Origin: Thecaphora thlaspeos
Lineage: Eukaryota; Basidiomycota; Ustilaginomycetes; Urocystidales; Glomosporiaceae
DNA: 64,000 nucleotides
NCBI GenBank assembly: GCA_900291925.1
Contig: UWYS01000002.1
Span: 868,001-932,000, forward strand
Reading direction: 5' to 3'
The notes below the pieces were generated by a model. The model worked only from the letters and a program-made list of their open reading frames with translations. It had not been told where the DNA came from and did no database searches. The position numbers were made by a program, and so were the translations under genes. Shown here one piece after another: positions 22,650 through 34,113 of the stretch. The stretch's first letter is position 1. Every line of letters begins with the position of its first letter.

Positions 22650-22902
22650 GGAGGACGAGAGGCCAAAGGGACGATCCCTCTTGTTGGCTTGTCGCGGTGT
22701 CCTACAACAAACCCTATACCGGCCTCGTCTGTGCAGCGCAGCGCGAGGGTCCTACTTTATCATGCCATGTACCTGCGCCATGCGGCGTTGCTCTGTCCAG
22801 ATCTCTGCGCATTCCATCTATTCTCATGGTCCTTCCGTCCTTCCTTTGCTCTACTCCACAACGAACGGTACGATGTTAATGAAGCCTTGCCGCGCCTCGC
22901 GC

Positions 22903-24532
22903 CTAAGCCTGCTGGTCGTGTTGGTCTTGTTTGTCGGCTGGGTCGAGTTGGTCCAATCGATCGGCGACGCTTTCGAGCTTTGCTCTTGTCCACTTGATAG
23001 CTTGGTTGAGAATGGCGAGTTGACCTGTTTGGCGATTTTTGAGCACGTTGTCAGTCGTAGATCTGGACGAATTCTGGTGACGATGAGGCAACTCGTTGAC
23101 ACACCAAAGACACGGCTGCTACTCTGCTCACCATGTCGATAGAAGCTCGTCATCTCCCACACGCCTCTCCTGACGGGGGCGTTTGTTTCGTCGTCGTTTC
23201 CACCTAGAATCTCATCGAGCGGGACGTATTGCAAGGACGCTTCGATCTCCTTTTCGACGAGCTTGAAAGCCTTTCTCTTGCGCACCAGTAGGATTTCCAG
23301 CGTTTCGAACGTCTCGCCCTGTTCTTGCAACTCTTTCACTTCGGGTGACTTCTCGATGTCGTCGTTTGGAGGTGGCGATGGGGCAGACTGAGCTATCCTC
23401 GCCCGTATCTCTTCCAACAACCCAGCTGGTGGAGCGTCTACCTTTCTCAACCACCTATACGTCCCCGCCTCTGTCGATGAGTCTTCCTTGCTTCCCGCAT
23501 CGCTACCCGCCTCTGTTTCTTGTCCGAGTTTGAGCGAAAGGAAATCATCCTCGCCCTCCGGTAAGACGAACGCGTAGGATCCGAGCAATTCTTCGTTGCT
23601 CTTGGGACCGTAGTTGTTCAGAATCTCGCCGTGCTGTTCGACGGGGTATCGCGTGGTGAGGATGACGTGTGCGTCGGGAGAGGTCGATGTGCTGGACCAT
23701 GTGACGGCTTTGCCGCGGGCGTGGTTGGGTAGATCGAGACCGGGGATGAGCACCGGTCCGTCGTCCGAGGAGAGACCGGGGAGGAGGGTGGGCGGGAAGG
23801 CGCGGGAGAGCGAGACGGCGTTGGACCATCGGTAGAGTTTCAGCGCGGGATGGTATGTAGCGGTGCGCGACGAGTCGAGACGGTCGAGGGACGTGAAGAT
23901 CAACGCGGCCAGTGTGCCCTCGACGACGGAGGCGCGCTGTCGTTGCAGCCAAGCGTGGACCGTCTCAAACTCTTGGGCCGTCTGACAAAGCTTTTCGATA
24001 GTCGCACCGTGTAGCGGCGTGCCCTTCAACAGATGCAGCTCGCTAGGTCGAAAGAGCAACGGGATCGGGATCGACGTGGGCAGCGCTTCAACGTAGCCTA
24101 GGTGGTCGTAGAGCCCGCCTTGGCCTTCTTGCTGCGGCGGGGATGCGAGGGATAGGAGTCGAACGAGAAAGATGTAGAAGATGGCCCATTGATCGCGTGG
24201 AAGGTCGAGAGAAGAGGAGGGGGAGGGGAAGACTGTAGAGATGGCGAGACGAGCGCTCGGGGAGGAGATGCAGATGTTGGCGGGTACTGAGAGGATCCGG
24301 TTGTCTCCTGTAAGAGGCGACGTGGAGTACAGGCCGAGACCTGTGTTTGCGTCTGTGATGGGCGTGCAGGAGGGATAGAGAAGGAGAAGGATGAGCGAGA
24401 GGGCCAGGCGGGATGTAGGGGAACAGGTGACGCCTGCTTACCTTTGCGGAGCTCGAGGGCGGGATGAAGCTGGATGGCGTGCGTCTTGAACCAGCGCGAG
24501 AGGCGGGTGGCTTGGTCGCTGTGCGCAGTCAT
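22903..24532 (-). CDS. SET-domain protein lysine methyltransferase (Rkm/SETD6-like)
   Basis: Transfers methyl groups from S-adenosylmethionine to lysines. The split SET domain of the Rubisco-LSMT class is visible: GLGLYSTSPLTG near the N-terminus, DQWAIFYIFLVRLL, the DxxNH motif in IPGLDLPNHARG, and EILNNYGPKSNEELLGSYAF. A substrate-binding tail follows. Exon 1 is 24532-24442. The intron 24353-24441 (GTAAGC donor, ATCACAG acceptor, phase 1) joins LELRK to DANTGLGLY. The C-terminus is uncertain. An unspliced frame stops at 22851. However, another frame ending at 22903 (VLKNRQTGQLAILNQAIKW) looks like the family's last helices and implies an intron around 23087-23170. The strong GTGAGC donor near 23140 does not restore that frame. 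About 510-530 aa. Divergent from TDP1. Substrate unknown; ribosomal proteins or histones are typical. Confidence 0.8.
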
Positions 24533-24979
24533 GGCGGCGGCGGTTGTGATGTATCTCTGTATGGTGTGTTGTAAGGGGTTGGAGCAGGTGCGGAGCGAGG
24601 TGCGGAAGGGAGAGCAGAAGGAAGAGCAGAAGGAAGAGCAGAAGGAAGAAGCGAGGCAGGTAGGCAAGGATTTGCTGCTCCTTCACTTCCGCTTCTTTTT
24701 CCTCTTTGTGGCATTAAGAGTATTCTGTGTGGAGGCCGGGCGCGCCTCGCTTGTGGCGGCGCGCGTTGCGTGTTGCTCTCGCCGCTGTCCGCTCTGTCGG
24801 CCGCCCTCCACACCAACACTCAGACTCGCCCGCTCCAACTCCACTCCAACTCGTCTACCACCACTCGACCACCACCGCCTCTTGATCCCATCTTCACACC
24901 TTCTCCATCCTCACCCGCTCCTCCTCCCAACTCTTGTTGCGCCATCGCACCCCGCACTCTACCGCAACATACACGCACC
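24533..24979. promoter_or_regulatory. Bidirectional promoter, SET gene / TDP1
   Basis: 447 bases separate the two divergent start codons. A 12-base unit (AGAGCAGAAGGA) is repeated about three times at 24611-24648. The TDP1 side is C-rich leader. The SET frame stays open upstream of its ATG but has no further ATG. Confidence 0.5.
24611..24648. repeat. Tandem 12-bp repeat (AGAGCAGAAGGA)
   Basis: Three near-perfect copies about 80 bases upstream of the SET gene start. Confidence 0.8.
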
Positions 24980-26956
24980 ATGCCATACACCCAGCCCATC
25001 GTCATCTCTGACGACGACGACGACGACGACAATGACTCCCAGTCCGCCTCCCAGTCCGCGTCTGCGTCTGAGCGAGTCCCACCACCCAAAGCAAAGCCAC
25101 ACGCCTCCCCGTCTCCGCCCGCCGCAGATCCATCAGCCGCAGCCACACACACAGCACCGGTCGCACCATCTACATCACTCCTCACCTCCTTGGACCGCGT
25201 ACAGATGGAGCGAGATCGACAACAACGCAACAGGAAGCGTCGTCGCGCCCAGGGCCTCGACCTCAGCTCCGACGACCATCAACCCCAGCCAAAGTCATCC
25301 AAGCTTGCCAGCAGCACCCCACCTCAGCCGCCACAGCAGCCCGCTACACGCCGCGTATCCAGTTCCGATATCATCCGAGCAGAGGATCGCTTCTGGGACG
25401 GCACGGTCAAGCTCTCCTACAACAACTACGTCCCCGCCTCCAAGGCCGGCTGCACAGTAGCCTCCATGCTTCTCCCCGCCACCCCATCCGCCTCAAGAGG
25501 CCTCAAGACGGCCCTTCTCGCCACCTACGACCTGCGTATGGACTGGCTGTACGCTCACTTTCCCCGTGACGTCGACGTCACGCTCGTCCTCAACCCGCCA
25601 AAGGAAGACCACCGCAGCGACCCGAACGCTACGCTGCCCGGCCTACATCCAACCACCGCCTTCCCCGCATTTGCTCGCTTTCCGGGATGGACGATATGCG
25701 TGCCTCGTAAGCCAAAGGGTGGCTGGCTGACGCAACACATCAAGTTTCTCCTGCTTGAGCACAACGACTTTTTGCGTGTCGCCATCCTCTCCGGCAACCT
25801 CAACGGCTTTGATTGGCAGGCAAACGAGAACACCGCATTCCTCCAAGACTTTCCCTTGTCGACGGCAGCCGAGACAGTTGCCCGCTCAGCGGCCCGAGAC
25901 CAGACCAACGACTTCGAGGATCAGCTCGGCCGCGTCCTTCGTAGCCTCGGATTGCCCGCCTCACACGCCATCCGCAATGTCATGCGCCGCGCCGACTTCT
26001 CCAAGGCCAAGGCGAGGATCGTCGCTAGCTGGCCTGAGGCGGGCGTGCTCAACGGCTGGCCTGCCATCGAGACGCAGGGCCTCGGTCGCCTCGGCAAGGT
26101 CGTGCGGGATCTGGGCCTGCCTTTCGAGAAGGGCGGTGTCGTCCTCGAGGCGCAGGGCTCGTCGCTGGCCACCTACGACCGCAAGTGGCTCGAACAGTTC
26201 CATCTGCTCGCGTCTGGCGTTCGGCCCCAGGGACTGCTGCCGCTCGCAGGCACGCCGAACGACGTCCACCCACCGTACCTGGCGGCGACGCAACGAACGG
26301 CCAAGGCCAATGCGGAGCAGCGACAACGCGACGGCTTCGAAACCAACGATCTGCCGCCCGTCAAAATCCTCTTTCCGACGCAACGTTATGTCGAGCACGT
26401 CGCGGTCTTGGGCCCGCCTGGTGCGGGTACCTTTTTTGGCAAACCGCAAGAGTTCGCCAGGGGCGCCTATAAGGCGCTCTTCCATCAGCCGCGCAGCGCT
26501 CGAGGCGACGTTATGATGCACGCCAAATCGCTGCTGGCCCTTTTGCCATCGGCGCGCCAGACGATCGACGATGTCTTTTCCGCTCCGGCCTCCAGCAAGG
26601 GCGTTAGCGGTCGACGACTCGTGAATTCAGTGGGGTTGGTAGCGGCGGCGGCGGCTGAGGAGGGTAGCAGCACAGGGGAGCGCCCCATCGGCTGGAGCTA
26701 CATGGGCTCTGCCAACTTTACCAAGGCGGCACACGGAAACATCGGTGGCAAGATGGACAAGGTGACGATGTCGACATCGAACTGGGAGCTGGGAGTCGTT
26801 TTGCCGATCTACAAGAGCGAGGTAGAGCGCGACGGGCTCGATTGCATGGCGCTGAGGGCGATCACGTACCGGCGGCCGGTAGAGGCGTACGGGGGGGAGG
26901 ATGGGCCGTGGGACGTGGCGACGCTGGACGACGAGGCGGCAGGGGCGAGGAGGTGA
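24980..26956 (+). CDS. TDP1: Tyrosyl-DNA phosphodiesterase, 658 aa
   Basis: DNA repair enzyme that removes topoisomerase I peptides and other adducts from DNA 3' ends in the nucleus. It belongs to the phospholipase D superfamily. Two HKD-type catalytic motifs are visible. The first is QHIKFLLL (His253, Lys255) followed by LSGNLNGFDW. The second is MMHAKSLLALL (His514, Lys516) followed by GWSYMGSANFTKAAHG and STSNWELGVVLP. Length matches the family (human 608 aa). The start is ATG 24980; the longer open frame from 24770 is Ser/Pro low-complexity leader. The N-terminus PIVISDDDDDDD (residues 6-17) has the form of a SUMO-interacting motif. Single exon. Confidence 0.93.
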   Translation: MPYTQPIVISDDDDDDDNDSQSASQSASASERVPPPKAKPHASPSPPAADPSAAATHTAPVAPSTSLLTSLDRVQMERDRQQRNRKRRRAQGLDLSSDDHQPQPKSSKLASSTPPQPPQQPATRRVSSSDIIRAEDRFWDGTVKLSYNNYVPASKAGCTVASMLLPATPSASRGLKTALLATYDLRMDWLYAHFPRDVDVTLVLNPPKEDHRSDPNATLPGLHPTTAFPAFARFPGWTICVPRKPKGGWLTQHIKFLLLEHNDFLRVAILSGNLNGFDWQANENTAFLQDFPLSTAAETVARSAARDQTNDFEDQLGRVLRSLGLPASHAIRNVMRRADFSKAKARIVASWPEAGVLNGWPAIETQGLGRLGKVVRDLGLPFEKGGVVLEAQGSSLATYDRKWLEQFHLLASGVRPQGLLPLAGTPNDVHPPYLAATQRTAKANAEQRQRDGFETNDLPPVKILFPTQRYVEHVAVLGPPGAGTFFGKPQEFARGAYKALFHQPRSARGDVMMHAKSLLALLPSARQTIDDVFSAPASSKGVSGRRLVNSVGLVAAAAAEEGSSTGERPIGWSYMGSANFTKAAHGNIGGKMDKVTMSTSNWELGVVLPIYKSEVERDGLDCMALRAITYRRPVEAYGGEDGPWDVATLDDEAAGARR

Positions 26957-27512
26957 TCATGGGCTGGCCACCGCTGCGCCCGCTGCACAGTGACCTCGCC
27001 GCCTGGCAATTTCGATTGCATTCAAATGGCCCGCACGCCCGCACTTGGTAGCGGCGAGCGCGGCTTTTGTATTCAGCCACTCGAAAGTTTTGGACTGGAC
27101 CACTGCGCTGTTTGTAATGGCGCCCCCCTCGTGATCACAGAGACCTTGCAAAAGAGACGGAGAGCGGCACTCGCCCAACAGGCACCAAGCAGCAGCCTCC
27201 TGCTGGTCACGCCTCCGCTCCACCAAACCACCACCCACCACCCTACCCTCGCACCTCACCCACCGCCCCGCGACGACGCCATCAACGCCACCTTTCCTCT
27301 GCGCACTCAGCACCGCCATCTCGCCACATTCGCACCGCTCATCCTTCCGACAGCGTCTGAGCCTTCCGACACCCGCCAAGAACGACTTGCCACACTCACA
27401 CGACACGCGCACTCACACGCCTACACCCACACCCATCCACCTGCATCGCTAGGTCCTAGCCTCTTTGCCACACCACACCGTCACTGACACCCATAGCAGC
27501 ACAGCCAACAAT
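26957..27512. other. Gap TDP1 to TMA46
   Basis: About 550 bases in tandem orientation. The right half is C- and A-rich with CAC/ACCC runs, typical of a 5' leader. No coding sequence is supported. Confidence 0.35.
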
Positions 27513-29092
27513 ATGCCACCAAAGAAGGCGCAGGGAGGCGGCTCCAAGGTCGCCGTCGACAAGGTGCGTTGCATGTGACCGCCCGCTTCTCTGGTTCCGC
27601 CGACAGAGCTGCGATGCTGACGCCTGCTCCTCCCTCTTCGCATCTCCTCGCTCGCCTTTCCCCCCCTCGCGCCGCTCCCTCTCGCGCTGCCAGACGTTCG
27701 GCATGAAGAACAAAAAGGGCGGCAAGGCGCAGAAGCAGGTCCAGATGATCCAGCAGCAGCAACAGCAGGCGGGCAAGTCAAAGGAGCAACTCGCCAGGGA
27801 AAAGCAAAAGGCGGCAGAGAAAAAGGCGCAGGCCGAGGCCGCCAAGATGCTCGCGAGCGATCCGCTCTTTGCCATCGTCCAGCCAAAGGTACCGTTCGGC
27901 GTGGATCCGAAAAACGTCACCTGCGCATTCTGGAAGGCCGGCAAGTGCGACAAGGGGTCGAGGTGCAAGTACGGCCACTCGCTCGACGCCGGACGCAAGG
28001 TCGAGAAGAAGGACCTCTACACGGATACAAGAGAGGAGGAAAAGAAGAACGACACCATGGACAAGTGGGACCTCGAGAAGCTCGGAGAGGTCGTCATGAG
28101 CAAGCACGGCAACCCAAAGAGCACGACGGACAAGGTGTGCAAGTTCTTCCTCCAGGCGGTCGAGGAGGGCAAGTACGGATGGTTCTGGGAGTGTCCAAAC
28201 GGAAGAGAAAAGTGCATGTACAGGCATAGGCTGCCGCCAGGCTTCGGTGAGTGTCGCCGCGATCGGGCAGGATCGAGCGAGCGAGCAAGCAGGCAGTGCC
28301 GTAGTACCCGCAGCCCGTCTCCGTCGCGTCCTGCTGACCCCCTCCTCTTGAACCCTCTCCCACCCATCCTCCCTCTTCATCGGCCCGCCTGCAGTCCTCA
28401 AATCGCAAAAGAAGGAGCTGGAAGAACTAGAAAAGACCAACGAAATCTCGCTCGAAGACTTCCTCGAGACGGAGCGTCACAAGCTCGGCACCAACCTCAC
28501 ACCGGTGACGGCCGAGTCTTTCGCCAAGTGGAAGAAGGAGAGGGTGGACAAGAAGGCGGCCGAGGCCGACATGCTCAAGGCCAAGAAGGCGGCGCAGGCG
28601 CAGGCTAACAAGATGGCCGGCCTCAGTGGAAGGGAGATGTTCACTCTCAACCCGGACATGTTTGCCGATGAGGAGGGTGGAGATGACGACGGAGAGGTGA
28701 GTCTCGGCTGCTGTGTTGCTGTCCCGCGGCCACGCGTGCTCGTGCTCGATGCTCTGCTTGAAGGCGCAGTGAGATCTCAGCTGGACGACGATATTCTGAC
28801 ATCAACCCTCGTCGATACAACCGCGCCCCCTTCGTTCCTCCCCACTCCACCTCGGCCCCTCCAGTTCGACATGCAACAATACTTCAAGGGCGACTGGGAA
28901 CAAGGTCGGCAGTCAGACGAAGAGGGCGACAAACCCAACGACCACGCCGCCGACGACAACGAGAAGAGTGACAACGAGAAGAGTGACAACGAAGCGGAGC
29001 AGCAGCGCGGCGATGAGATAACCTCGACAAATGGCGACCCGACGACGAAAGACGTCACAAACGGCGTCGATCCCATGTCGGTCAAGGCCTAA
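27513..29092 (+). CDS. TMA46: CCCH zinc-finger translation factor (Tma46/ZC3H15/DFRP1), 377 aa
   Basis: Ribosome-associated partner that stabilises the Drg/Rbg1 GTPase. Four exons: 27513-27563, 27694-28246, 28395-28696 and 28865-29092. All introns are GT-AG (130, 148 and 168 bp). The N-terminus MPPKKAQGGG and the KTFGMKNKKGGK segment across the first junction are family hallmarks. Two zinc fingers follow: Cys94-Cys102-Cys108-His112 (CAFWKAGKCDKGSRCKYGH), and a second with CKFF, ECPNGREKC and YRH at about 165-198. The DFRP domain follows (EFLETERHKLG-like stretch and FAKWKKERVDKK). The tail is acidic. The frame closes exactly only with these introns: phase 0, 1 and 0. Confidence 0.95.
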
Positions 29093-29615
29093 GTCGTCGT
29101 CGTCGCACGTTCTAAAACGACGAAAGCATGCACATAAGTACAAGCGCTACCACATTTTCTAACCTCGCATCTGCATGTCTCTACGCACCAGCATTGCGCC
29201 GTCACCTTGGGGGTAAACCCTGGGCCAGGTGGCACAGCACCGCTCTCGTCTCCCGTTGGCGTCATCGTCGTTCTCCGCCGTAAGGTCAAATCGTCCTTGA
29301 CAGTTTACGCGCTACGCATTTTTTTTTAAAGGTCGCACTTGTATTCGATCAGCGAATCGCATCCCATTTGCCGTCAGAGTGTACGACTTCCTTGTCCCCT
29401 CGACGATAGACGGAACTGTGTGCGTCGGCGGCGTACGCGTAGTGGCGAAGCGTTCGCTGCTGTGCCTTTGACGACAGGCGCAACGGAGACCAGCAGGGTG
29501 CATCGATGTGAATCACGACGGGATTAAAGAATGTTGGATGTCGGCGAGCCGGGTATAAATACGATATGTAACTGTCCAGTGATGGGATGCGGGGAAGGCG
29601 ACGCGGCTACGTGGT
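29093..29615. other. Convergent 3' region
   Basis: About 520 bases between two convergent stop codons. It has short T/A runs (T9 near 29320) and no supported gene. Confidence 0.4.
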
Positions 29616-32600
29616 TCAGGGAGAAGGGTGGGACGACATACTCAAGCGCGACGGAGGCGGGACACTCTTCGGTCTGATGGGGCCGGATATTTGCCCCGTC
29701 ATGGGATGGACCGACGTCGTCCGCGGCGATATGACGTCGAGGAGGGGCGAGCCCGTCCTCTGCACATGTCCTCCGCGCCGGCTGGACGTGAACACAGGAA
29801 CGGACAGCTGCGATGGCCGTTCGCCGTGCGCGGATGAAGGTCGTGGTGGAGGAGAGAGGATGGGTGCAACGCTGACGGTCGATGATCTCCTCATGCCGTG
29901 CGCGTCGTCCCACTGTCCGAAGCTCGACGGCGTGGGTACGAGCGAGGGAGAGACGGACTGTGCTCGGCTAGGGACCTTCCGGCCCATCGCGAAGCCCGGT
30001 GCGGATGGCGGAAGATTCAATACATCTAGCTCCGAGTTGAGCAGCATGCTGAGCGACGATGTCGATGCGTCCTGCAACTGACCCATCCTCGTTCGGCTCG
30101 CCTCGGTCTCCGCGTCGTTGGGACCGGGAAGCGCGTTGAGCACTTTCGAAACATCGGAAAAGAACTCGAGGCGAGGCAGGCCAGACCTCTGCCACCCGTT
30201 GCGTGGAACGAAGGGCTGGCCGCCTCCCATCTCCGTTGGCGAGCCGTGGATGTGGGTCGGCGAGAGCTCGACCGGGTTCGAGCGCAGCGAGCGGTCGCGG
30301 TAGACGTGCTCGGCGTGCGAGAGCGAGTGGATGGACAGCAGCGCCCGCAGCAGCGCCGCGCGGCTCGACTGGAACTCAAAGAGCAGCAGCACGTCGTCAA
30401 GCTTGCGCTCCAGAACGTCCCAGACATCCGAGCTGTCCGGTCCAGTCACGGCGGCGCGCCAACGTGCCTTGGCCTTGTCGGCTCGCTGGCGGTGATGCGG
30501 CGAACTGCCTCCACTGAAGTAGACGCCGCCGCCGCCGGTGCTCACGCGGTGCGTAGAGGGCGGAGGCGAAGGGGAACCCATCATCGCCTCGATTGACTCG
30601 CGCGGATCGAGCGCCTTGGCCTGGTCAACCAGGACATCGAGCGACTCGAGGCCGAGCCACAGCTTCCACAGGTCGAGACGCTGGCGGTCCAGCTTGCAGG
30701 CCTTGAACACCCGCATCACCCGGCTGAAGTTGATTTCGATCAGGGCCTCGCGCGTCAGCTCCTTGCAGGCGCTCGTCGATGCGGACAACGACGTCGCCTC
30801 GTCCACTGGCTCCTGCAGGTTCAAGAATGAGGCGGGGCTTCCGGCTGGCGCCGGACTCGAAATCGGCGTCGGTTCATGGACGAGGAACTGCGGGGGCATG
30901 GCCCTGGAAGGGGGCGCATCGGTGGTGATGGCGCCTGTGGACCTTCGGCTTCGCGCGAGCTCCTCGTTCTGCTGTCGCATGTACCGCTTCTCCCTCGCCC
31001 TCAATGTGGCGCTCGCGAAGGCCATGTCGCCGTCCTCGAGACGGCTCTTAACAAACTTCCAGCTGATGAATGGATTGCGCGCGTCAATCTTGTTGAGCTT
31101 GAGTCTCGCCGCCTTGGAGACGCCTCCGTGGCCGTCGGACATCGACCGCATCGGCCGATCCTCTCTCTCGCCCGCTATGATGCTAGGAAGCAGACTCTTA
31201 AGCTCTCGGAGCGTGCCGGTGAACTGTTTGGCGTGCCTCTGCGCTCTTCTCGCCTTCGCGCCGCCCTTTTTGAACTTCAGCGGATTGGGGCCGTTGACTA
31301 GGTCGCCAGGCAATCGGCGCGAAAGGAACGCCGAAGCTCCGTAGCCGGCCGGTGCAAAGTCGCGACCGTCGTCTCGATCCTCGTCGGACGAGCAGTCTTC
31401 CTCGTCGGAGCCCGAGAGAGAGTTGGAAGAGCCGAGGAACGAGTCCGTGTCCGACGCCGGAACCTCCTTCGGTGCCGTGACGGTCAATGCCTCCTGGGCC
31501 GGCGAAGCGTCCTTTGCGCGTTGGGAGGCCTCTGCGGCGGCCTCCGCGGTCGCGAGGGGCCGACGACGACGAAGTCGGATCCATCTTCTCCGGCGGACAA
31601 ACGTCCACGGATCGGGGGTGCCCTGCCACTTGTCAGTCTTGACCCTCGCCGAACGCTTGAGGGCTTCCAGCCCACCGTCGTCCCGCTGCCCGTCCTTTTC
31701 AGTTCGCTTCGCCTGCTTCTCGGCCTGCCTGGCGTTCATCTCGGTAAGGCCGTCCATGCCGGTGCGCGGCAGTCCCAGCTTGCCATGAGGGAAGTGGATG
31801 TTGGGCCAGAAGCGGCGTCCGAAGTTGCCGCTGTACTGCCAGCCGGCCTCGTCAGTGTCGCCCGTCATGTCGATCAGCCACTCCGGGTAGATCCAGTCCC
31901 ACGAAGGGTCCGGCAGCTGAGCATTGGCGATGTTATAGGGCGACTTCTTGTTCGTTGCGCTCGTCCAGGGCGAAGGATCCCACTGAAATAGCGTGCGCGG
32001 GCTGAACTTGGGGATGCCAAAGACGAGCAGGCTGCACCGGAGAGAGTGGTGGATCGCAGGAGAAGCGCGGGTCGGAACGACGACGTCAGCGTCGTTTCAC
32101 CGCAGGGCGGGCATGACATAGCGGCGCTGACGACAACAGCATTGCGACTTACCCTCTCTGATTCTCATAGAGCACGTCAAACTCGTATCTCTCCTTGCCG
32201 GCATCGATGGGTGCCTGTTCGACGGCGAGCTTGCCAAGCATCTGGTCGAGCTCCTTTTCGGGATCCGTCTGGGCCATAGGGGTACCTCCGCCCGATGCCG
32301 CCTCGAGCGCGGCCATCTCGGCTTCCCACTTGTGCTGCCGGCGTTTGCGCAAGACGTTGGGCGCGCGCATGTAATTGCGGAAGCTCCCTCTCGAGCTTGC
32401 GATCGAAACCTGCGTGTTCCACCGGCCTAAACTTTGCCCGCTCTCGAAGTCGTCGACGGCGCTGGTGGCCGGTGCGTCGTGGTTCTTCTCCTGGTCTGCA
32501 AGCGAGTTGCGCCTACTGTTGGCGAGGGAGCCGCGACGACCTTCAGCGACGATGCTCTGGCCGCCTCGCGATACGGTCGGCGAGATCGCGGAGAAGGGGA

Positions 32601-34113
32601 GACTTCCGCGCCGTTCCGCCGAGACTCCGTTAACTGGCGGCGTGCCGAAGCGTGGGAGCTCCTTTGTGAGGATCTGGAGTTGCTTAGCCGGATTGGGCGA
32701 GTAGCGCTCCATCGCCCTGCGATTGCGACTCTGGCTCGAAGCGTAGTGGAGTCCCTTTGAGACGCGGTTGCCCATCCCGTGCCCAATGTGGTTGGCATGC
32801 GAGGTTGGGGCGGCGGGCTGTCCCTCGGAGAGCTGGCCGCGCGCCGCCCTCTTGCGCCTCTTTGCTTCTCTGCGCATCAGCTTCCTCTGGTTCTTGAGCT
32901 CCTCTTTCGACATGGCCTCAGCGTGCTTGAGACTGACGGCGCCGCACCTTAGCAGCTCGCCATCTAGGTCGGTCAAAGCGCCTCTCCCTTCGTCGTCGCT
33001 CGACCAGCTCTGCAGCGCGCTGTCGCCGTCAGAGTCCGCCTCGTCCGAGTCGGTCAGGTCGGACCCGGATGAGGGAGAGATGGAGCGTGACAAGGCGCGG
33101 CTATCGTGCGTCCGGGCGGTGAGGTCGTGCTCCTCTGGTTCGTCGTGGATGGCAAAGACGGACGAGCTACCGTCTGGCAAGAGGTTGAAGACGACCGGGT
33201 GAGCCGACGGCTCTCCCGACGGCGTGCTGTTGGGCGTTGAGTCGGCGCTGACACCGCTCGCTCGGCTCAGGTCGCTCTGGTCCTGCTGCAGGAACATGGG
33301 ACGCCGAAGGCCGCCGTAGCTCTGCTCCTCGGCCCGCTGTTCGTGGCCCTCCTCGTCGACCACGAGAAGCTCCGGATACTGCGAGGCCATGCCGCGGAGC
33401 CTACCTGTCTCGTTGTTGGGGCTCGAAGGTCCCGGAGACGGGCCCCGACCAGTGGGCGTGGCCGCTGCGGACGATGCCGCGTTCGGACCCGACGCCGCTG
33501 AGCTCGACCTGGCTAAGTCGCCAAAGGGAGATGGGGTCCTGGAGAACCTCCGGGCTGCTGCCCCTATGCTGCGCGTGAGCGGGAAGCGGTAGGCCAGTCC
33601 ATCCTGGCCCTCCTCTGTGTTGGGCGAGGTGGCGGGGCTCTCTGTGTCGGCGCGGCCGATGCGGTCGCGAGCCCTATTGGCGGCGTTGCGGACCCTTCCG
33701 ACGACGGGATGGCCGGGCAGGCTGGTGATCTTGAGCTTGACCTCTTCAAACGCCTTGCCGAAGTCAATCGAGTCGCTCGACGACGAGTCGGAGGCGTAAC
33801 CACTGTCGCCGCCGAGGCGCTCCGTCTTCTTGCGCCATTTGATGCGCTTCTCGCGCTGCTTTGTCAGTCGGTCAAGCTTGGCGAGAGCCTCGTCGGCGTC
33901 GCCGTCGCTGCCCTTGGTCGGCAGGTTGAACGACGAAAGCAAGAAGGCGGGCCGGGTGGACGGCGAGCTGGCGCGAGAGTTGTCGGCGGCGCTTGTGCTG
34001 GCGCTAGCTATCGTTGTCCCGGAAGGGTGCAGGTTGAGCGGAATCTCCTCGAGCGGATGAAGCGGCGTCGGCTTGACAATCGCCAAGGGCCGCTGAAGAG
34101 GCGGCTGCGCCAT
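29616..34113 (-). CDS. Peroxin/dysferlin-domain protein, 1458 aa
   Basis: Two long open stretches form one gene. Exon 1 (34113-32153) ends YEFDVLYENQRG. The phase-2 intron 32032-32152 (GTAAGT donor, GTGCAG acceptor) leads to GLLVFGIPKFSPRTLFQWDP in exon 2 (32031-29616). The junction falls inside the N-terminal dysferlin motif. The C-terminal motif follows: WDWIYPEWLIDMTGDTDEAGWQYSGNF, PNIHF, and VRRRRWIRLRRR. The dysferlin pair occurs in fungal Pex23/Pex30-type peroxins, Spo73 and TECPR1. Here it sits at about residues 640-790 between very long Ser-rich, charged flanks. I see no reticulon-like hydrophobic hairpin, so it may act peripherally on membranes. A second folded region may lie at about 975-1260 (FSRVMRVFKACKLDRQRLDLW, then VLERKLDDVLLLFEF). 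Precise role unknown. Confidence 0.82.

Noticed and set aside
24098..24667. Separate small gene in the SET promoter with a Cys/Ser-rich N-terminus
   Set aside because: It begins at a non-ATG codon and contains exon 1 of the SET gene read into its intron.
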